Source: Myxococcales bacterium UBA1203 (GTDB lineage: Bacteria; Myxococcota; Myxococcia; Myxococcales; UBA5297). Taken from it: a DNA stretch of 64,000 nucleotides. The stretch's first letter is position 1, and every line of letters starts with the position of its first letter. Below the pieces are notes generated by a model. It did not search any database. It saw only the letters and a list, made by a program, of their open reading frames with translations, and was not told the origin of the DNA. The stretch spans positions 61,527 to 125,526 of the forward strand of contig DBXV01000017.1 in assembly GCA_002309695.1 (NCBI GenBank), read 5' to 3'. The position numbers and the translations under genes are program-made. Below are positions 34,602-42,691 of this stretch, in pieces.

Positions 34602-35843
34602 ATGTCCATCGTCCGTCCCTTTGCAGCCCTCCGTCCCCCGAAAGACAAAGTCTCCAGCGTCTGCTGCCCGCCGTATGACGTGGTGAACAGCGCCGAGGCC
34701 GCCCGCTACGCCGCAGGCAACGCGCTCTCGTTCTTCCACATCTCCCGCCCTGAAATTGACCTGCCCGGCGCCAACGAGCACGACGACGTCGTTTACGACC
34801 AGGCCCCCGCGAACCTCGAAAAATTCATCCGCGAGGGAACGCTCGTCCGCGACGCGAAGCCCTGCTTCTACTTCTACCGCCAGATCATGGACGGCCGCGC
34901 TCAGACGGGCCTCGTGGCGTGCGCCAGCGTGGACGAATACCAGCAGGCAAAAATCAAGAAGCACGAGCTCACGCGCGCCGACAAGGAAGACGACCGCACG
35001 CGCCACGTGGACGCTCTGGGCGGCAACGACGAGCCCGTGTTCTTCGTTTACAAGGCCAAAGACGCCATTGACGCCATCGCCGCGCGCATCGCCGCCACCG
35101 CTCCCGCCTACGACTTCACCAGCGAAGACGGCATTCAGCACACGCTGTGGGTTGTGAAGGACGACGCGGACATCGCGCTCATCGAGAAGGAGTTCGCGGC
35201 GATTGACGTCATGTACATCGCTGACGGCCACCACCGCTCCGCCGCCGCCAGCCGCGTCCGCGAGCTGAGGAAGGGCCGCCTCGGGCCCGCCTACAAGGGC
35301 GACGAGGAGTTCAACTTCTTTATGACCGTCATCTTCCCCCACAACCAGATGCGCATCATGGACTACAACCGCGTGGTCAAAGACCTGAAGGGCATGTCCA
35401 AGGAGCTGTTCCTCAGCGCCGTGGGCGAGAAATTCGACGTGAAGAAGGCCGCCGCCGGCGTGAAGAGCCCTTCGAAGACCCACGACTTCGGCATGTACCT
35501 GGACGGTGAGTGGTATGTGATGACCGCGAAGGAGGGCACGTTCGACGCGAAAGACCCGGTCGCGAGCCTCGACGTGGCCATTCTGCAGAACAACCTCCTC
35601 GCGCCGCTCCTCGGCATCGGCGACCCGCGCAAGGACAAGCGCATCGATTTCGTGGGCGGCATCCGCGGCATGGGCGAGCTGGAAAAGCGCGTCGATTCCG
35701 GGGAGTGCGCCGTGGCGTTTGCCATGTTCCCCACCCGCATCGAGGAGCTGATGGCCATCGCCGACGCGGGCAAGATCATGCCCCCCAAGTCCACGTGGTT
35801 TGAGCCCAAGCTCCGCAGCGGATTATTTTTGCATACGTTTTAA
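34602..35843 (+). CDS. DUF1015 family protein
   Basis: 413 residues, full length for DUF1015. The N-terminus VRPFAALRPPKDKVSSVCCP followed by PYDVV is the family signature. The later motif YIADGHHRSAAA and the segment FPHNQMRIMDYNRVVKDL are also conserved. The biochemical function is not established; in other bacteria the gene is often beside serA/serC, which suggests amino-acid metabolism. Here it follows dapA. AAGGA precedes the ATG by nine bases. Codon use is very GC-biased, like dapA and unlike the AT-richer flanks. Confidence 0.9.
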   Translation: MSIVRPFAALRPPKDKVSSVCCPPYDVVNSAEAARYAAGNALSFFHISRPEIDLPGANEHDDVVYDQAPANLEKFIREGTLVRDAKPCFYFYRQIMDGRAQTGLVACASVDEYQQAKIKKHELTRADKEDDRTRHVDALGGNDEPVFFVYKAKDAIDAIAARIAATAPAYDFTSEDGIQHTLWVVKDDADIALIEKEFAAIDVMYIADGHHRSAAASRVRELRKGRLGPAYKGDEEFNFFMTVIFPHNQMRIMDYNRVVKDLKGMSKELFLSAVGEKFDVKKAAAGVKSPSKTHDFGMYLDGEWYVMTAKEGTFDAKDPVASLDVAILQNNLLAPLLGIGDPRKDKRIDFVGGIRGMGELEKRVDSGECAVAFAMFPTRIEELMAIADAGKIMPPKSTWFEPKLRSGLFLHTF

Positions 35844-35878
35844 TATAAATAATCAGCAAAACGTCTGATGCAGCAATC

Positions 35879-35932
35879 AATCACCTGCCCGGCACATTAT
35901 TATATTAAATGTTCGGGCAGGTGATTTTGTAT
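35879..35932 (+). terminator. Intrinsic terminator of the DUF1015 gene
   Basis: A perfect 13-base stem AATCACCTGCCCG/CGGGCAGGTGATT (35879-35891 with 35914-35926) is followed by TTGTATT. Confidence 0.85.
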
Positions 35933-35941
35933 TCAATCCAA

Positions 35942-35977
35942 CAGCCGAAAATGGCTCCGGCTGCTTTTTTTCAGGAG
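35942..35977 (+). promoter_or_regulatory. Terminator-like hairpin fused to the RBS of the FGE-like lipoprotein gene
   Basis: The stem CAGCCG/CGGCTG (35942-35947 with 35958-35963) is followed by C and seven T, then immediately CAGGAG, the Shine-Dalgarno for the ATG at 35986. It is a second hairpin, distinct from the terminator of the previous gene. Confidence 0.6.
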
Positions 35978-36045
35978 ATAAAGCAATGCAGTGCGATGAC
36001 TTGGTAGTAAAAGTATCCCGATGAGGTAAAATTTGTTTAGAGATT

Positions 36046-37281
36046 TTGCCAATTTTTATTGGCGCTGTTGTATTTTTGGGCTGCGGTTCAGAAAAAGGTG
36101 AGAAACCTGAGCCTGTCGATGACGATGCCGGTATTGTGGCCGATGCGGGCATGATTGAGGATTCGGGTATTTTTGATGACGCCTCTTCGGGTGACGAAGA
36201 TTCAGGTGTTATCGAGGATGATGCCGGCCCGACGGACGATGCCGGTGAGACAGGGGGCGGCGAAGGTCTCCACGATGGCGGCGACGGAGAATGTGTCGCG
36301 ATTGGAACCTGTTCCGAGAATTATCACGACGACGGCACGGGCGAATGCGTTGCCGAAGGCTGCGCTGAGAATTACCACGATAATGGTATTGGTGAATGTG
36401 TTGCCGAGGGGTGTGCAGAGAATTACCACGACGGCGGGGACGGAAAATGTGTCGCGGCCGGCACCTGCTCCGAAGGTTATCACAATGGCGGTGCGGGGGA
36501 TTGTGTGGCGGTCGGCACCTGCTCAGATGGCTATGTGGCTGACGGCAATGGCGATTGTGCGCTTCAATTTGTTTCGATTCCCGCCGGTTCATTTACATTG
36601 AGCCACGCCACAGGAAGCCATTCATCGGGCGATACCGTGACATTGAATGCCTTTTTATTGAAGAAAACGCCTGTCACGGTTGCTGAATTTGAAAAATGTG
36701 TGGCCGCCGGAGCCTGCACGTCGGAACATTACAGAACTGCGGCGGATGTGGATGCTGCGTACTGCAATTACAATCGCGGCAATGCCTGGAAAAATCATCC
36801 GATGAATTGCATCGACATGTATGGTGCAAAAGAATACTGCGAATGGATTGGTGGGCTTGGGCGGCTGCCGACCGAAGAGGAATGGGAATATGCGGCGACG
36901 CATAATGGCACTAAGCATTTGAATACGGCATATCCGTGGGGGAACAATGCGCCGCAGCATTGTGTGACGGCGCAGTATTACGACTTCAGCACGAGCACGC
37001 ATTGTCAGGGCAATTCTGCGGCGCCGATGACGAATGATGGTTATGAGGGCACGAGTGACGTTTCGCTGCATTCGCCTGCAGGTGACAGCCCTCTTGGTTT
37101 AGTAGATATGAGCGGGAATGTCTCTGAGTGGACAGCGTCGTTGTACACTAATGGTAGTTCAGACTATATCTTAAAGGGCGCTTCCTGGAACGGCGAGGTG
37201 GGCGAACTGGGCGTCACCTGGCGCTACTACACTAATCCCACGTACTGGACCAACAGCGTCGGATTTCGTTGTGCGGAGTAG
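36046..37281 (+). CDS. FGE/SUMF1-like lipoprotein with Cys repeats, in-frame TGA near its start
   Basis: The natural start appears to be the ATG at 35986 (CAGGAG before it), but the frame meets TGA at 36022-36024; the open part begins with TTG at 36046. The signal segment LPIFIGAVVFLGCG contains a lipobox-like LGC. Next come an acidic DAG linker, six Cys-containing repeats of about 24 residues, and a formylglycine-generating-enzyme-like domain: FVSIPAGSFTLSHATGSHSS, RLPTEEEWEYAATH, GNVSEWTASL and final SVGFRCAE. The catalytic cysteines of true FGE are not evident, so it is probably a binding or structural domain. Either a recent nonsense mutation or poor reinitiation at TTG reduces its product. 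Confidence 0.7.
   Translation: MPIFIGAVVFLGCGSEKGEKPEPVDDDAGIVADAGMIEDSGIFDDASSGDEDSGVIEDDAGPTDDAGETGGGEGLHDGGDGECVAIGTCSENYHDDGTGECVAEGCAENYHDNGIGECVAEGCAENYHDGGDGKCVAAGTCSEGYHNGGAGDCVAVGTCSDGYVADGNGDCALQFVSIPAGSFTLSHATGSHSSGDTVTLNAFLLKKTPVTVAEFEKCVAAGACTSEHYRTAADVDAAYCNYNRGNAWKNHPMNCIDMYGAKEYCEWIGGLGRLPTEEEWEYAATHNGTKHLNTAYPWGNNAPQHCVTAQYYDFSTSTHCQGNSAAPMTNDGYEGTSDVSLHSPAGDSPLGLVDMSGNVSEWTASLYTNGSSDYILKGASWNGEVGELGVTWRYYTNPTYWTNSVGFRCAE
36262..36560 (+). repeat. Six tandem Cys-repeat units in the FGE-like lipoprotein gene
   Basis: Units of about 72 bases encode the pattern C-x-E-x-Y-H-(D/N)-x-G-x-G-(E/K/D)-C-V-A. The best pair differs at only a few bases. The decayed copy at 32925-33395 lacks this block. 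Confidence 0.8.
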
Positions 37282-37316
37282 GATTAAATAAGAATTAAAT
37301 TTCAGCATATAACGAC

Positions 37317-37369
37317 AGCCCTCCTCCGATACGCAAAACAAATGTATTGGGGGAGGGCTGGTTTATTTT
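37317..37369 (+). terminator. Intrinsic terminator after the FGE-like lipoprotein gene
   Basis: AGCCCTCC pairs with GGAGGGCT, extended by further pairs inward (GATAC with GTAT), followed by GGTTTATTTT. It separates the plus-strand gene from the convergent ATPase gene. Confidence 0.8.
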
Positions 37370-37391
37370 GACTTAAATGTTCCTCTGGACC

Positions 37392-38612
37392 TTACGTCAC
37401 AATCAGCTCGCGTCTGCGCAGAAGAAAATCGACGATATTGATGTGCGCGATGCCGCCGTGGCTCATGTCAATCCTGTCCAGCGAGAGGACATATTTCGGC
37501 GAGGCATCTGAAATCGGAGAAAAAGCGCCAAATTCACGCTCAATCGTGCTCTGACTGGCGAGCAGATAGGCCACCTGAATGAAACATTTCTTCCCGTCCT
37601 TGATGGCAATGAAATCAACCTCCGATTTATACGTCTTTCCTGTAAATACGGAATACCCGCGCATCCTCAATTCATTGAAAATGATATTTTCCAAAAAGAA
37701 GGTGTCTTCATAATTGATTGTATTTGTATTGATAATGCGGAATCCTGTATCGACGGCATAATACTTTTCGCGATTGCTCAGAGAAGCCCTGCCGCCCAGA
37801 TTGTATCGACCGACGCCGTGCAGCAGAAAGGCTTTTTTCATTTTGTCGAGATAATTATAAATCGTTCTCGGCGAGACGTTTTTTTCTGAATTTTGCCGAT
37901 AAAATGCGGCGACATTTTCCGCTGAAAATTCCTTTCCCGAATTAGCAAGAATATAAAGAGCAATATCTTTGAAGACGGCTTTATCGATTTTCGAGCCGCC
38001 CTGAATAATATCGCGGCTGATAATGCTTTCATACAGGCCGGAAAGATAATGCCTGACCGAGGTCTCGTCGGCAAAATCAAAGCGCAGGGGAAATCCGCCC
38101 CATTTGATGTAATCATAAATCAGCTCGTCGTGAAATTCCCTGCCGTTGAGCTCGAAATATTCTTTCATTTCCGAAAACGAAAATGGAAAAATCTCAAATT
38201 CAGCAGTTCTGCCCGTCAGCAGGGTTGCGAGCTCGCCGGAGAGCAGCGTGGAATTGCTGCCCGTGACGAAGAGCGAGGTATTGAGTGAGGCCCGAAACGA
38301 CGAGAGCGCCCGCTCAAAACCTTCGACGTGCTGAATTTCATCCAGAAAAATATAATACTTTTTATCATCGTGAATACGACTTTTGATTTCACGATTGAGT
38401 TCGGACGCATTCTGGATGAATTCAAAGTCCATATCCTCCAGATTTAACGAAATAATGTGGTCGCGCCTCACCCCATTTTCAATCAGCTCATTGCGAATCG
38501 TTTCGAGCAGAATCGACTTTCCCGCGCGGCGGACGCCCGTCAGCACTTTAATCAAATCGACGTCATAATAGGGCCGAATCAGCCGCAGGTAATTTTCACG
38601 TTTGAGTTTCAT
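37392..38612 (-). CDS. AAA_14/DUF4143 family ATPase
   Basis: 406 residues. Walker A GVRRAGKS (26-33) and Walker B YYIFLDEIQ (86-94), then the sensor VTGSNSTLLSGELATLLTGR, typical of this family. The C-terminal DUF4143 domain has the nuclease-like core KSEVDFIAIKDGKKCFIQVAY (a D-x-K type arrangement). Such genes are common, mobile and of unclear role; some are thought to act in toxin-antitoxin or defence. GC content is clearly lower than in the flanking genes, which suggests acquisition. The gene is preceded by 40-base tandem repeats. Confidence 0.88.
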   Translation of the reverse strand: MKLKRENYLRLIRPYYDVDLIKVLTGVRRAGKSILLETIRNELIENGVRRDHIISLNLEDMDFEFIQNASELNREIKSRIHDDKKYYIFLDEIQHVEGFERALSSFRASLNTSLFVTGSNSTLLSGELATLLTGRTAEFEIFPFSFSEMKEYFELNGREFHDELIYDYIKWGGFPLRFDFADETSVRHYLSGLYESIISRDIIQGGSKIDKAVFKDIALYILANSGKEFSAENVAAFYRQNSEKNVSPRTIYNYLDKMKKAFLLHGVGRYNLGGRASLSNREKYYAVDTGFRIINTNTINYEDTFFLENIIFNELRMRGYSVFTGKTYKSEVDFIAIKDGKKCFIQVAYLLASQSTIEREFGAFSPISDASPKYVLSLDRIDMSHGGIAHINIVDFLLRRRELIVT

Positions 38613-38643
38613 GTGCGCCTCCGATGACCCCGCTTCCTGCCAC

Positions 38644-38762
38644 TTTTTCGGAGTTTCTGCATGCTGTCTTTCGTAAAGTCAAAATTTTTTTAAGTTTCTG
38701 CAAGCTGTCTTGCGCGAATCGAAAATTTTTCGAAGTTTCTGAATGCTTTTTGCGGCTCAAAA
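38644..38762. repeat. Three tandem repeats of about 40 bases
   Basis: Units 38644-38684, 38685-38724 and 38725-38762 share the core AGTTTCTGCATGCTGTCTT with an A/T-rich joint. Read on the minus strand they stay open and would encode repeated KTACRNSEK-like peptides, but no start or ribosome site is convincing. They fill most of the 230-base gap upstream of the ATPase gene. Confidence 0.8.
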
Positions 38763-38842
38763 GGGGAATCAGCCGCCTGGAATGCAATCCCGGGGAGAGA
38801 AGATACGGTGAAAATTTATTGATGGAGTAATAGAAAATAAAA

Positions 38843-39619
38843 TCAGCCCTCATGCTTCTGGATATTTCCCCGGAGCAGCGCGGCGCTCAGCCGGTTCGGC
38901 ACGCCCCGGGGCCCGCGCACGGCGAGAATGCCGTATTCATTTTTCAAAACATCAAATGTAAATGTGTCCGCCGGAAAGCGCCGCATCAGTTTGATTTTCA
39001 TCAGCGCGGAAATTTTGAGGTTTTCGTCCTGATATTCAAAAGGAATATCCGTTTTCGTCACTTTACATTGATATAAAATCGCCGAAACCGGTGCGGCTAC
39101 ATACATAAAAACAATGTCGCCCGCCTGAATGCCCGCGCCCTGCTTCCAGTCGATTTCCTCCGCCGCGTCAAAGGCGTGTTCAATATCGTAATACTTCGGA
39201 TTCGCCGGAATCAGCCATTCCTTTGGGGGGCGCACTCTGATTTTCTTCGTCCGCGATGCTGTAACAATAAAACTCTCATCAATGAATTGATATATTTCTT
39301 CCAGAGGAACCGTCCCGTCCAGCAGAATGGAAACCCAATTCCCCCGGCTGATGTGGTATCCGCGAAAATAACCCTCCCGCTCGACGAGCATGTCCGCGAG
39401 AAAAGGGCTGCCCACCTTGATATTGAGCACTTCCACCCGCGTTTTGCCATTCAGCCCCAGCTTTTCGCGGGAAATATCCATAATAATGCCGTACCATTTC
39501 TTATTATCCGCGTGGCGCAGGACGGCATAATGGGGAAACCGCAGCCAGAGATATTCCGGCTCGGTCTGATATTTATCTTTGACGTATTGGTAAATGTCGG
39601 CGCGGAGGGAGGGGGGCAT
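38843..39619 (-). CDS. MmcQ/YjbR domain fused to a PUA/EVE-like domain
   Basis: 258 residues from the ATG at 39619 (TGGAG upstream; the frame itself is open to 39685 within the rsmB end). Residues 1-125 are an MmcQ/YjbR (CyaY-like) domain: YLWLRFPHYAVLRHADNKKW, VEVLNIKVGSPFLADML and RGNWVSILLDG. Residues 140-258 look like an EVE/PUA-like fold: WKQGAGIQAGDIVFMYVAAP and ILYQCKVTKTD. PUA-like domains bind modified bases in RNA or DNA. The function of the fusion is unknown. It is in the low-GC islet with the ATPase, co-oriented, with the repeats between them. Confidence 0.75.
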   Translation of the reverse strand: MPPSLRADIYQYVKDKYQTEPEYLWLRFPHYAVLRHADNKKWYGIIMDISREKLGLNGKTRVEVLNIKVGSPFLADMLVEREGYFRGYHISRGNWVSILLDGTVPLEEIYQFIDESFIVTASRTKKIRVRPPKEWLIPANPKYYDIEHAFDAAEEIDWKQGAGIQAGDIVFMYVAAPVSAILYQCKVTKTDIPFEYQDENLKISALMKIKLMRRFPADTFTFDVLKNEYGILAVRGPRGVPNRLSAALLRGNIQKHEG

Positions 39620-39677
39620 GAATAACTCCAGTTCACAATACAGATTCAGATAGTTTCGCCTTTGAAAATGTATTGTT

Positions 39678-41084
39678 TCAATCAATCCGCTCCATCACCG
39701 CCCCGAAAAAGCCGTCGCAGCCGTCTTTATGGGGCAGGGTGCGGAGAAAGCCGCCGCGGACGAGCGGAGAGGCGGCCTCGGGCAGGCAGCCTGCGGCGTC
39801 CAGCAGGCGGAAGTCGGGATGGGCGGAAAGAAAGCTCTGCACCACGTCTTCGTCTTCGGCCTTCAGCACGCTGCACGTGGCATAGACCAGCCTGCCGCCG
39901 GGCCGGACGAGGGCGCTGTGACGGCTGAGAATGTCTGCTTGGCGGCGGGCAAAGTCGGCAATCATATCCGGCGCCTCGAAGCGGCTTTTGGCGTCTGGGC
40001 TGCGGCGCAGGACGCCCGTCCCGGAGCAGGGCGCGTCGATGAGCACGCATCCGCATCTGCCCCGGAGCTTCGGCGCGTCGCGGGCGGCGTCGAATTCTTC
40101 GGGAATGACCTGGGTGCGGATGAGCGCGTTCGGCGCGGCGCGGACGCGGCGACGGGCGAGATTTTTCAGGCGGCCCGCGTTGGCGTCCAGCGCCCAGAGT
40201 TCACCGCGGCCCTCCATCTGGGCGGCCAGCGCGAGCGTCTTTCCGCCCGCGCCTGCACAGGTGTCCGCCACGATTTCTCCGGGTTTGGCGCCGGCCAGAA
40301 GTGCCAAAAGCTGGCTGCCCTCATCCTGAATTTCAAAGAGACCGTCGTCGAATTCGCGGAGGTCGGTGAGACGGGGAAAGCCCCGCGCGGTCAGGCCGCA
40401 GGGCGCGCGCAGAGTGGGAGTCGTCTCGACGCCGCTCCGCCGCAGGCGCTTTCGCAGTTCGTCCCGGGTGATTTTGAGCGCGTTGGCGCGAATCGAGAGC
40501 GGCGCACGTTCAAGGAGCGAGAACGTGAAGCCCAGCGCGTCGGTTTCGCCCAGATCGCTGACGAGGCGTTCGGCCAAACCGTCGGGAATCGAGCCGATGA
40601 TGGCCACCCGCTGAGTCACGGGCAGGCTCTCGCCGGGAAAAGAGGCATTCAGCCGTCTCAGAAAGCCCGCCCACGGGCCGCGCATGCCGTGGCGCTCGAT
40701 GATTTCCTCCGCCGTCCCCTCGCCCTGGAGAATTTTCAGCGCCGCGTAGCGTGCCGCGAAGAGAGCGCGGGACTGCTGAGGGAGGGCCATCTGCATCTTT
40801 GAATCTTGAGGTACGCCCTCCAGTCCCAGGGCGAAGTCGATGAGGCGCTCGCGGCGCAGAAGCGTGAACAGGTCTTCGCCCACGGCGCGCCGCTCGGCGC
40901 TGAAGAGATTTTTTTCGCGCTTTAAGAGCCGGCTGAGCGCCAGGTCGGCCAGCTCATGGTCGAGGCGCACGGCGGCACAGAGCTCCAGAACGGCGGCGCG
41001 GACGAGGTGTTCCCTCAGCGGCCGGGAGGATTTGGGGCTCTCGCGGCGCCACAGGTCGTTCGTCTGCGGATTTCTGCCCTGCAT
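39678..41084 (-). CDS. rsmB: 16S rRNA m5C967 methyltransferase RsmB
   Basis: 468 residues. An N-terminal NusB-like helical domain (ELADLALSRLLKREKNLF) precedes the Rossmann methyltransferase domain. SAM motif I is VADTCAGAGGKTLALA. The two cysteines of m5C enzymes are in DAPCSGTG (about residue 350) and YATCSVL (about 401), the latter being the catalytic one. It starts one base after the fmt stop; the fmt-rsmB pair is a conserved arrangement. Confidence 0.95.
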   Translation of the reverse strand: MQGRNPQTNDLWRRESPKSSRPLREHLVRAAVLELCAAVRLDHELADLALSRLLKREKNLFSAERRAVGEDLFTLLRRERLIDFALGLEGVPQDSKMQMALPQQSRALFAARYAALKILQGEGTAEEIIERHGMRGPWAGFLRRLNASFPGESLPVTQRVAIIGSIPDGLAERLVSDLGETDALGFTFSLLERAPLSIRANALKITRDELRKRLRRSGVETTPTLRAPCGLTARGFPRLTDLREFDDGLFEIQDEGSQLLALLAGAKPGEIVADTCAGAGGKTLALAAQMEGRGELWALDANAGRLKNLARRRVRAAPNALIRTQVIPEEFDAARDAPKLRGRCGCVLIDAPCSGTGVLRRSPDAKSRFEAPDMIADFARRQADILSRHSALVRPGGRLVYATCSVLKAEDEDVVQSFLSAHPDFRLLDAAGCLPEAASPLVRGGFLRTLPHKDGCDGFFGAVMERID

Positions 41085-41085
41085 C

Positions 41086-42036
41086 TCACTCCCCCAGTTT
41101 CGTGCCCGGGGCCACGGGATGGCCCTTCAGAAAGTCGGCGGCAGACATGGGCTTGCCGCCCTCGATCTGCACCCGCGTGCAGGAGAGAACGCCTTCTCCC
41201 GCGGCGACGCGGATGCCGTCCTTGTCCGCGGAGAGGACTTCGCCCGCTTTCGCCTGTCCAATGCCCGCGTCCGGGAGCGCTGCGGCCTCGAGAATTTTGA
41301 AGTTTTTGCCGTCGAGCTTCGTGAAGGCGCCGGGCCATGGCGTGAAGGCGCGAAGGCGCGCCTCAATGACGGATGCGGGCCGCGCAAAGTCGATCTCGCC
41401 GTCCTGCTTTTTGATGATCGGCGCCCAGGTGGCCTGACTTTCATCCTGCGCGGTCAGCGGCAGCGCTCCCTCGAGGAAGGGAACGAGGAAGTCGCGGAGG
41501 AGATCCGCGCCCAGAACGGCCAGCTTGTCGGTGAGCGAGCTGCCGGTCTCATCGCCGGCGACGGGAATGGCGCGCCGGACGAAAAACGGGCCGGTATCGA
41601 GCCCCGCTTCCATCTTCATCAGACTGACCCCCGCCTCCTTTTCGCCGTTGGCGATCGCCCACTGAATCGGCGCGGCGCCCCGGTAGCGCGGCAGGAGCGA
41701 GGCGTGAACGTTGACGCAGCCAAAGCGCGGCGCGTCGAGGAGCGCCTGCGGCAGGATTTTTCCGTAGGCGGCCACCACGGCCACGTCGGCGCCAAGATCC
41801 CGGAACAGTTCCGGAAGATTGCTGTCCTTCACTTTGGGCGGCTGCTCGACGCGGATGCCGCTCTCCAGAGCGCGGACTTTCACGGGCGGCGGCGTGAGAA
41901 GGCCCTTCCTGCCCACGGGCTTGTCCGGCTGCGTGACCACCAGCACGACCTCGCCGATTTTCAGGCAGGCATTCAGTGCGGGAACGGCAAACTGCGGTGT
42001 GCCCATGAAGACGATGCGGGGACGGCTGCTGGTCAT
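41086..42036 (-). CDS. fmt: Methionyl-tRNA formyltransferase
   Basis: 316 residues, the normal length, from the ATG at 42036 with AGGAGG eight bases upstream. MGTPQFAVPALNAC at the N-terminus, VNVHASLLPRYRGAAPIQWA (formyltransfer active site with Asn-His-Asp type residues) and SLMKMEAGLDTGP are diagnostic. It formylates initiator Met-tRNA using 10-formyl-THF. No def gene is adjacent in the window. Confidence 0.97.
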   Translation of the reverse strand: MTSSRPRIVFMGTPQFAVPALNACLKIGEVVLVVTQPDKPVGRKGLLTPPPVKVRALESGIRVEQPPKVKDSNLPELFRDLGADVAVVAAYGKILPQALLDAPRFGCVNVHASLLPRYRGAAPIQWAIANGEKEAGVSLMKMEAGLDTGPFFVRRAIPVAGDETGSSLTDKLAVLGADLLRDFLVPFLEGALPLTAQDESQATWAPIIKKQDGEIDFARPASVIEARLRAFTPWPGAFTKLDGKNFKILEAAALPDAGIGQAKAGEVLSADKDGIRVAAGEGVLSCTRVQIEGGKPMSAADFLKGHPVAPGTKLGE

Positions 42037-42165
42037 TGAAAAACCTCCTGAATGCTTCCTGTGCGGCGCAGCGTTTCGGAAAGGGCCGTCCAGGAAAAAA
42101 AGGGGGGCGCCCATACAACAAGGGGCTTCACCGCGAAGCCGCCATTTGGCGGTGCGCTGACCTTC

Positions 42166-42579
42166 TCAGGCGCGGTGCGTGTCCTTCCTGGGCTCCCTGA
42201 GCGTGGCCAGCGTGGCGCCCCAGCCGCCGCCGTCTTCCCCGGCCAGACGAAAACTCTCCACCAGCGGATGGCGCCGAAGGAGCGCGTGAACCCGCGTGCG
42301 CAGGACGCCGGTTCCCTTGCCGTGAATGATGCGGACGTGAAGGAGGCCGTGCCGGGCGCATTCAGCGAGCCATTCGTCGAGAAGCGACGGCACGTCTTTG
42401 GGGCGGAAGGTGTGCAGGTCGAGGACGCCGTCGAGCGGCAGTTCCAGAGGCGCGTCAGGTGTGTCCTCAACAGTGTCTTCGCCGGTGTCCGCATCCGTTT
42501 CAGGGGCGTCTTCCGGGGATTGGGCGTGGAGCCGGCCGCGAAGCAGGTTCAGCCATCGGACAAAGAAAGGGGCGTTCAT
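42166..42579 (-). CDS. Smr domain protein
   Basis: 137 residues. After a variable acidic region the Smr domain shows LDLHTFRPKDVPSLLDEWL and the nuclease-loop motif RIIHGKGTGVLR, ending GWGATLATLR. Smr domains are endonucleases or nucleic-acid binders, in some bacteria cutting RNA at stalled ribosomes. The start at 42579 is the last ATG before the conserved part; the frame is open to 42852. It is divergent from the M23 peptidase gene and upstream of fmt by about 130 bases. Confidence 0.85.
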   Translation of the reverse strand: MNAPFFVRWLNLLRGRLHAQSPEDAPETDADTGEDTVEDTPDAPLELPLDGVLDLHTFRPKDVPSLLDEWLAECARHGLLHVRIIHGKGTGVLRTRVHALLRRHPLVESFRLAGEDGGGWGATLATLREPRKDTHRA

Positions 42580-42691
42580 GGCGGGTTGAAAAATGCGCCG
42601 GGACAAAGGGCTTGCCGCCGGGGGGACAAATGTCGGAAGGCGCCGCGCTTCGGGATTCCCCGGCGCGTGCCGGGAGGCGGGATTGAACGGC

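Noticed and set aside
36022..36024. TGA read as selenocysteine
   Set aside because: It lies in a signal-peptide n-region, no SECIS-like hairpin follows closely, and a point mutation is simpler.
38596..38853. Minus-strand open frame across the 40-base repeats
   Set aside because: The repetitive peptide has no plausible start or ribosome site, and the repeat unit length is not a steady multiple of three.
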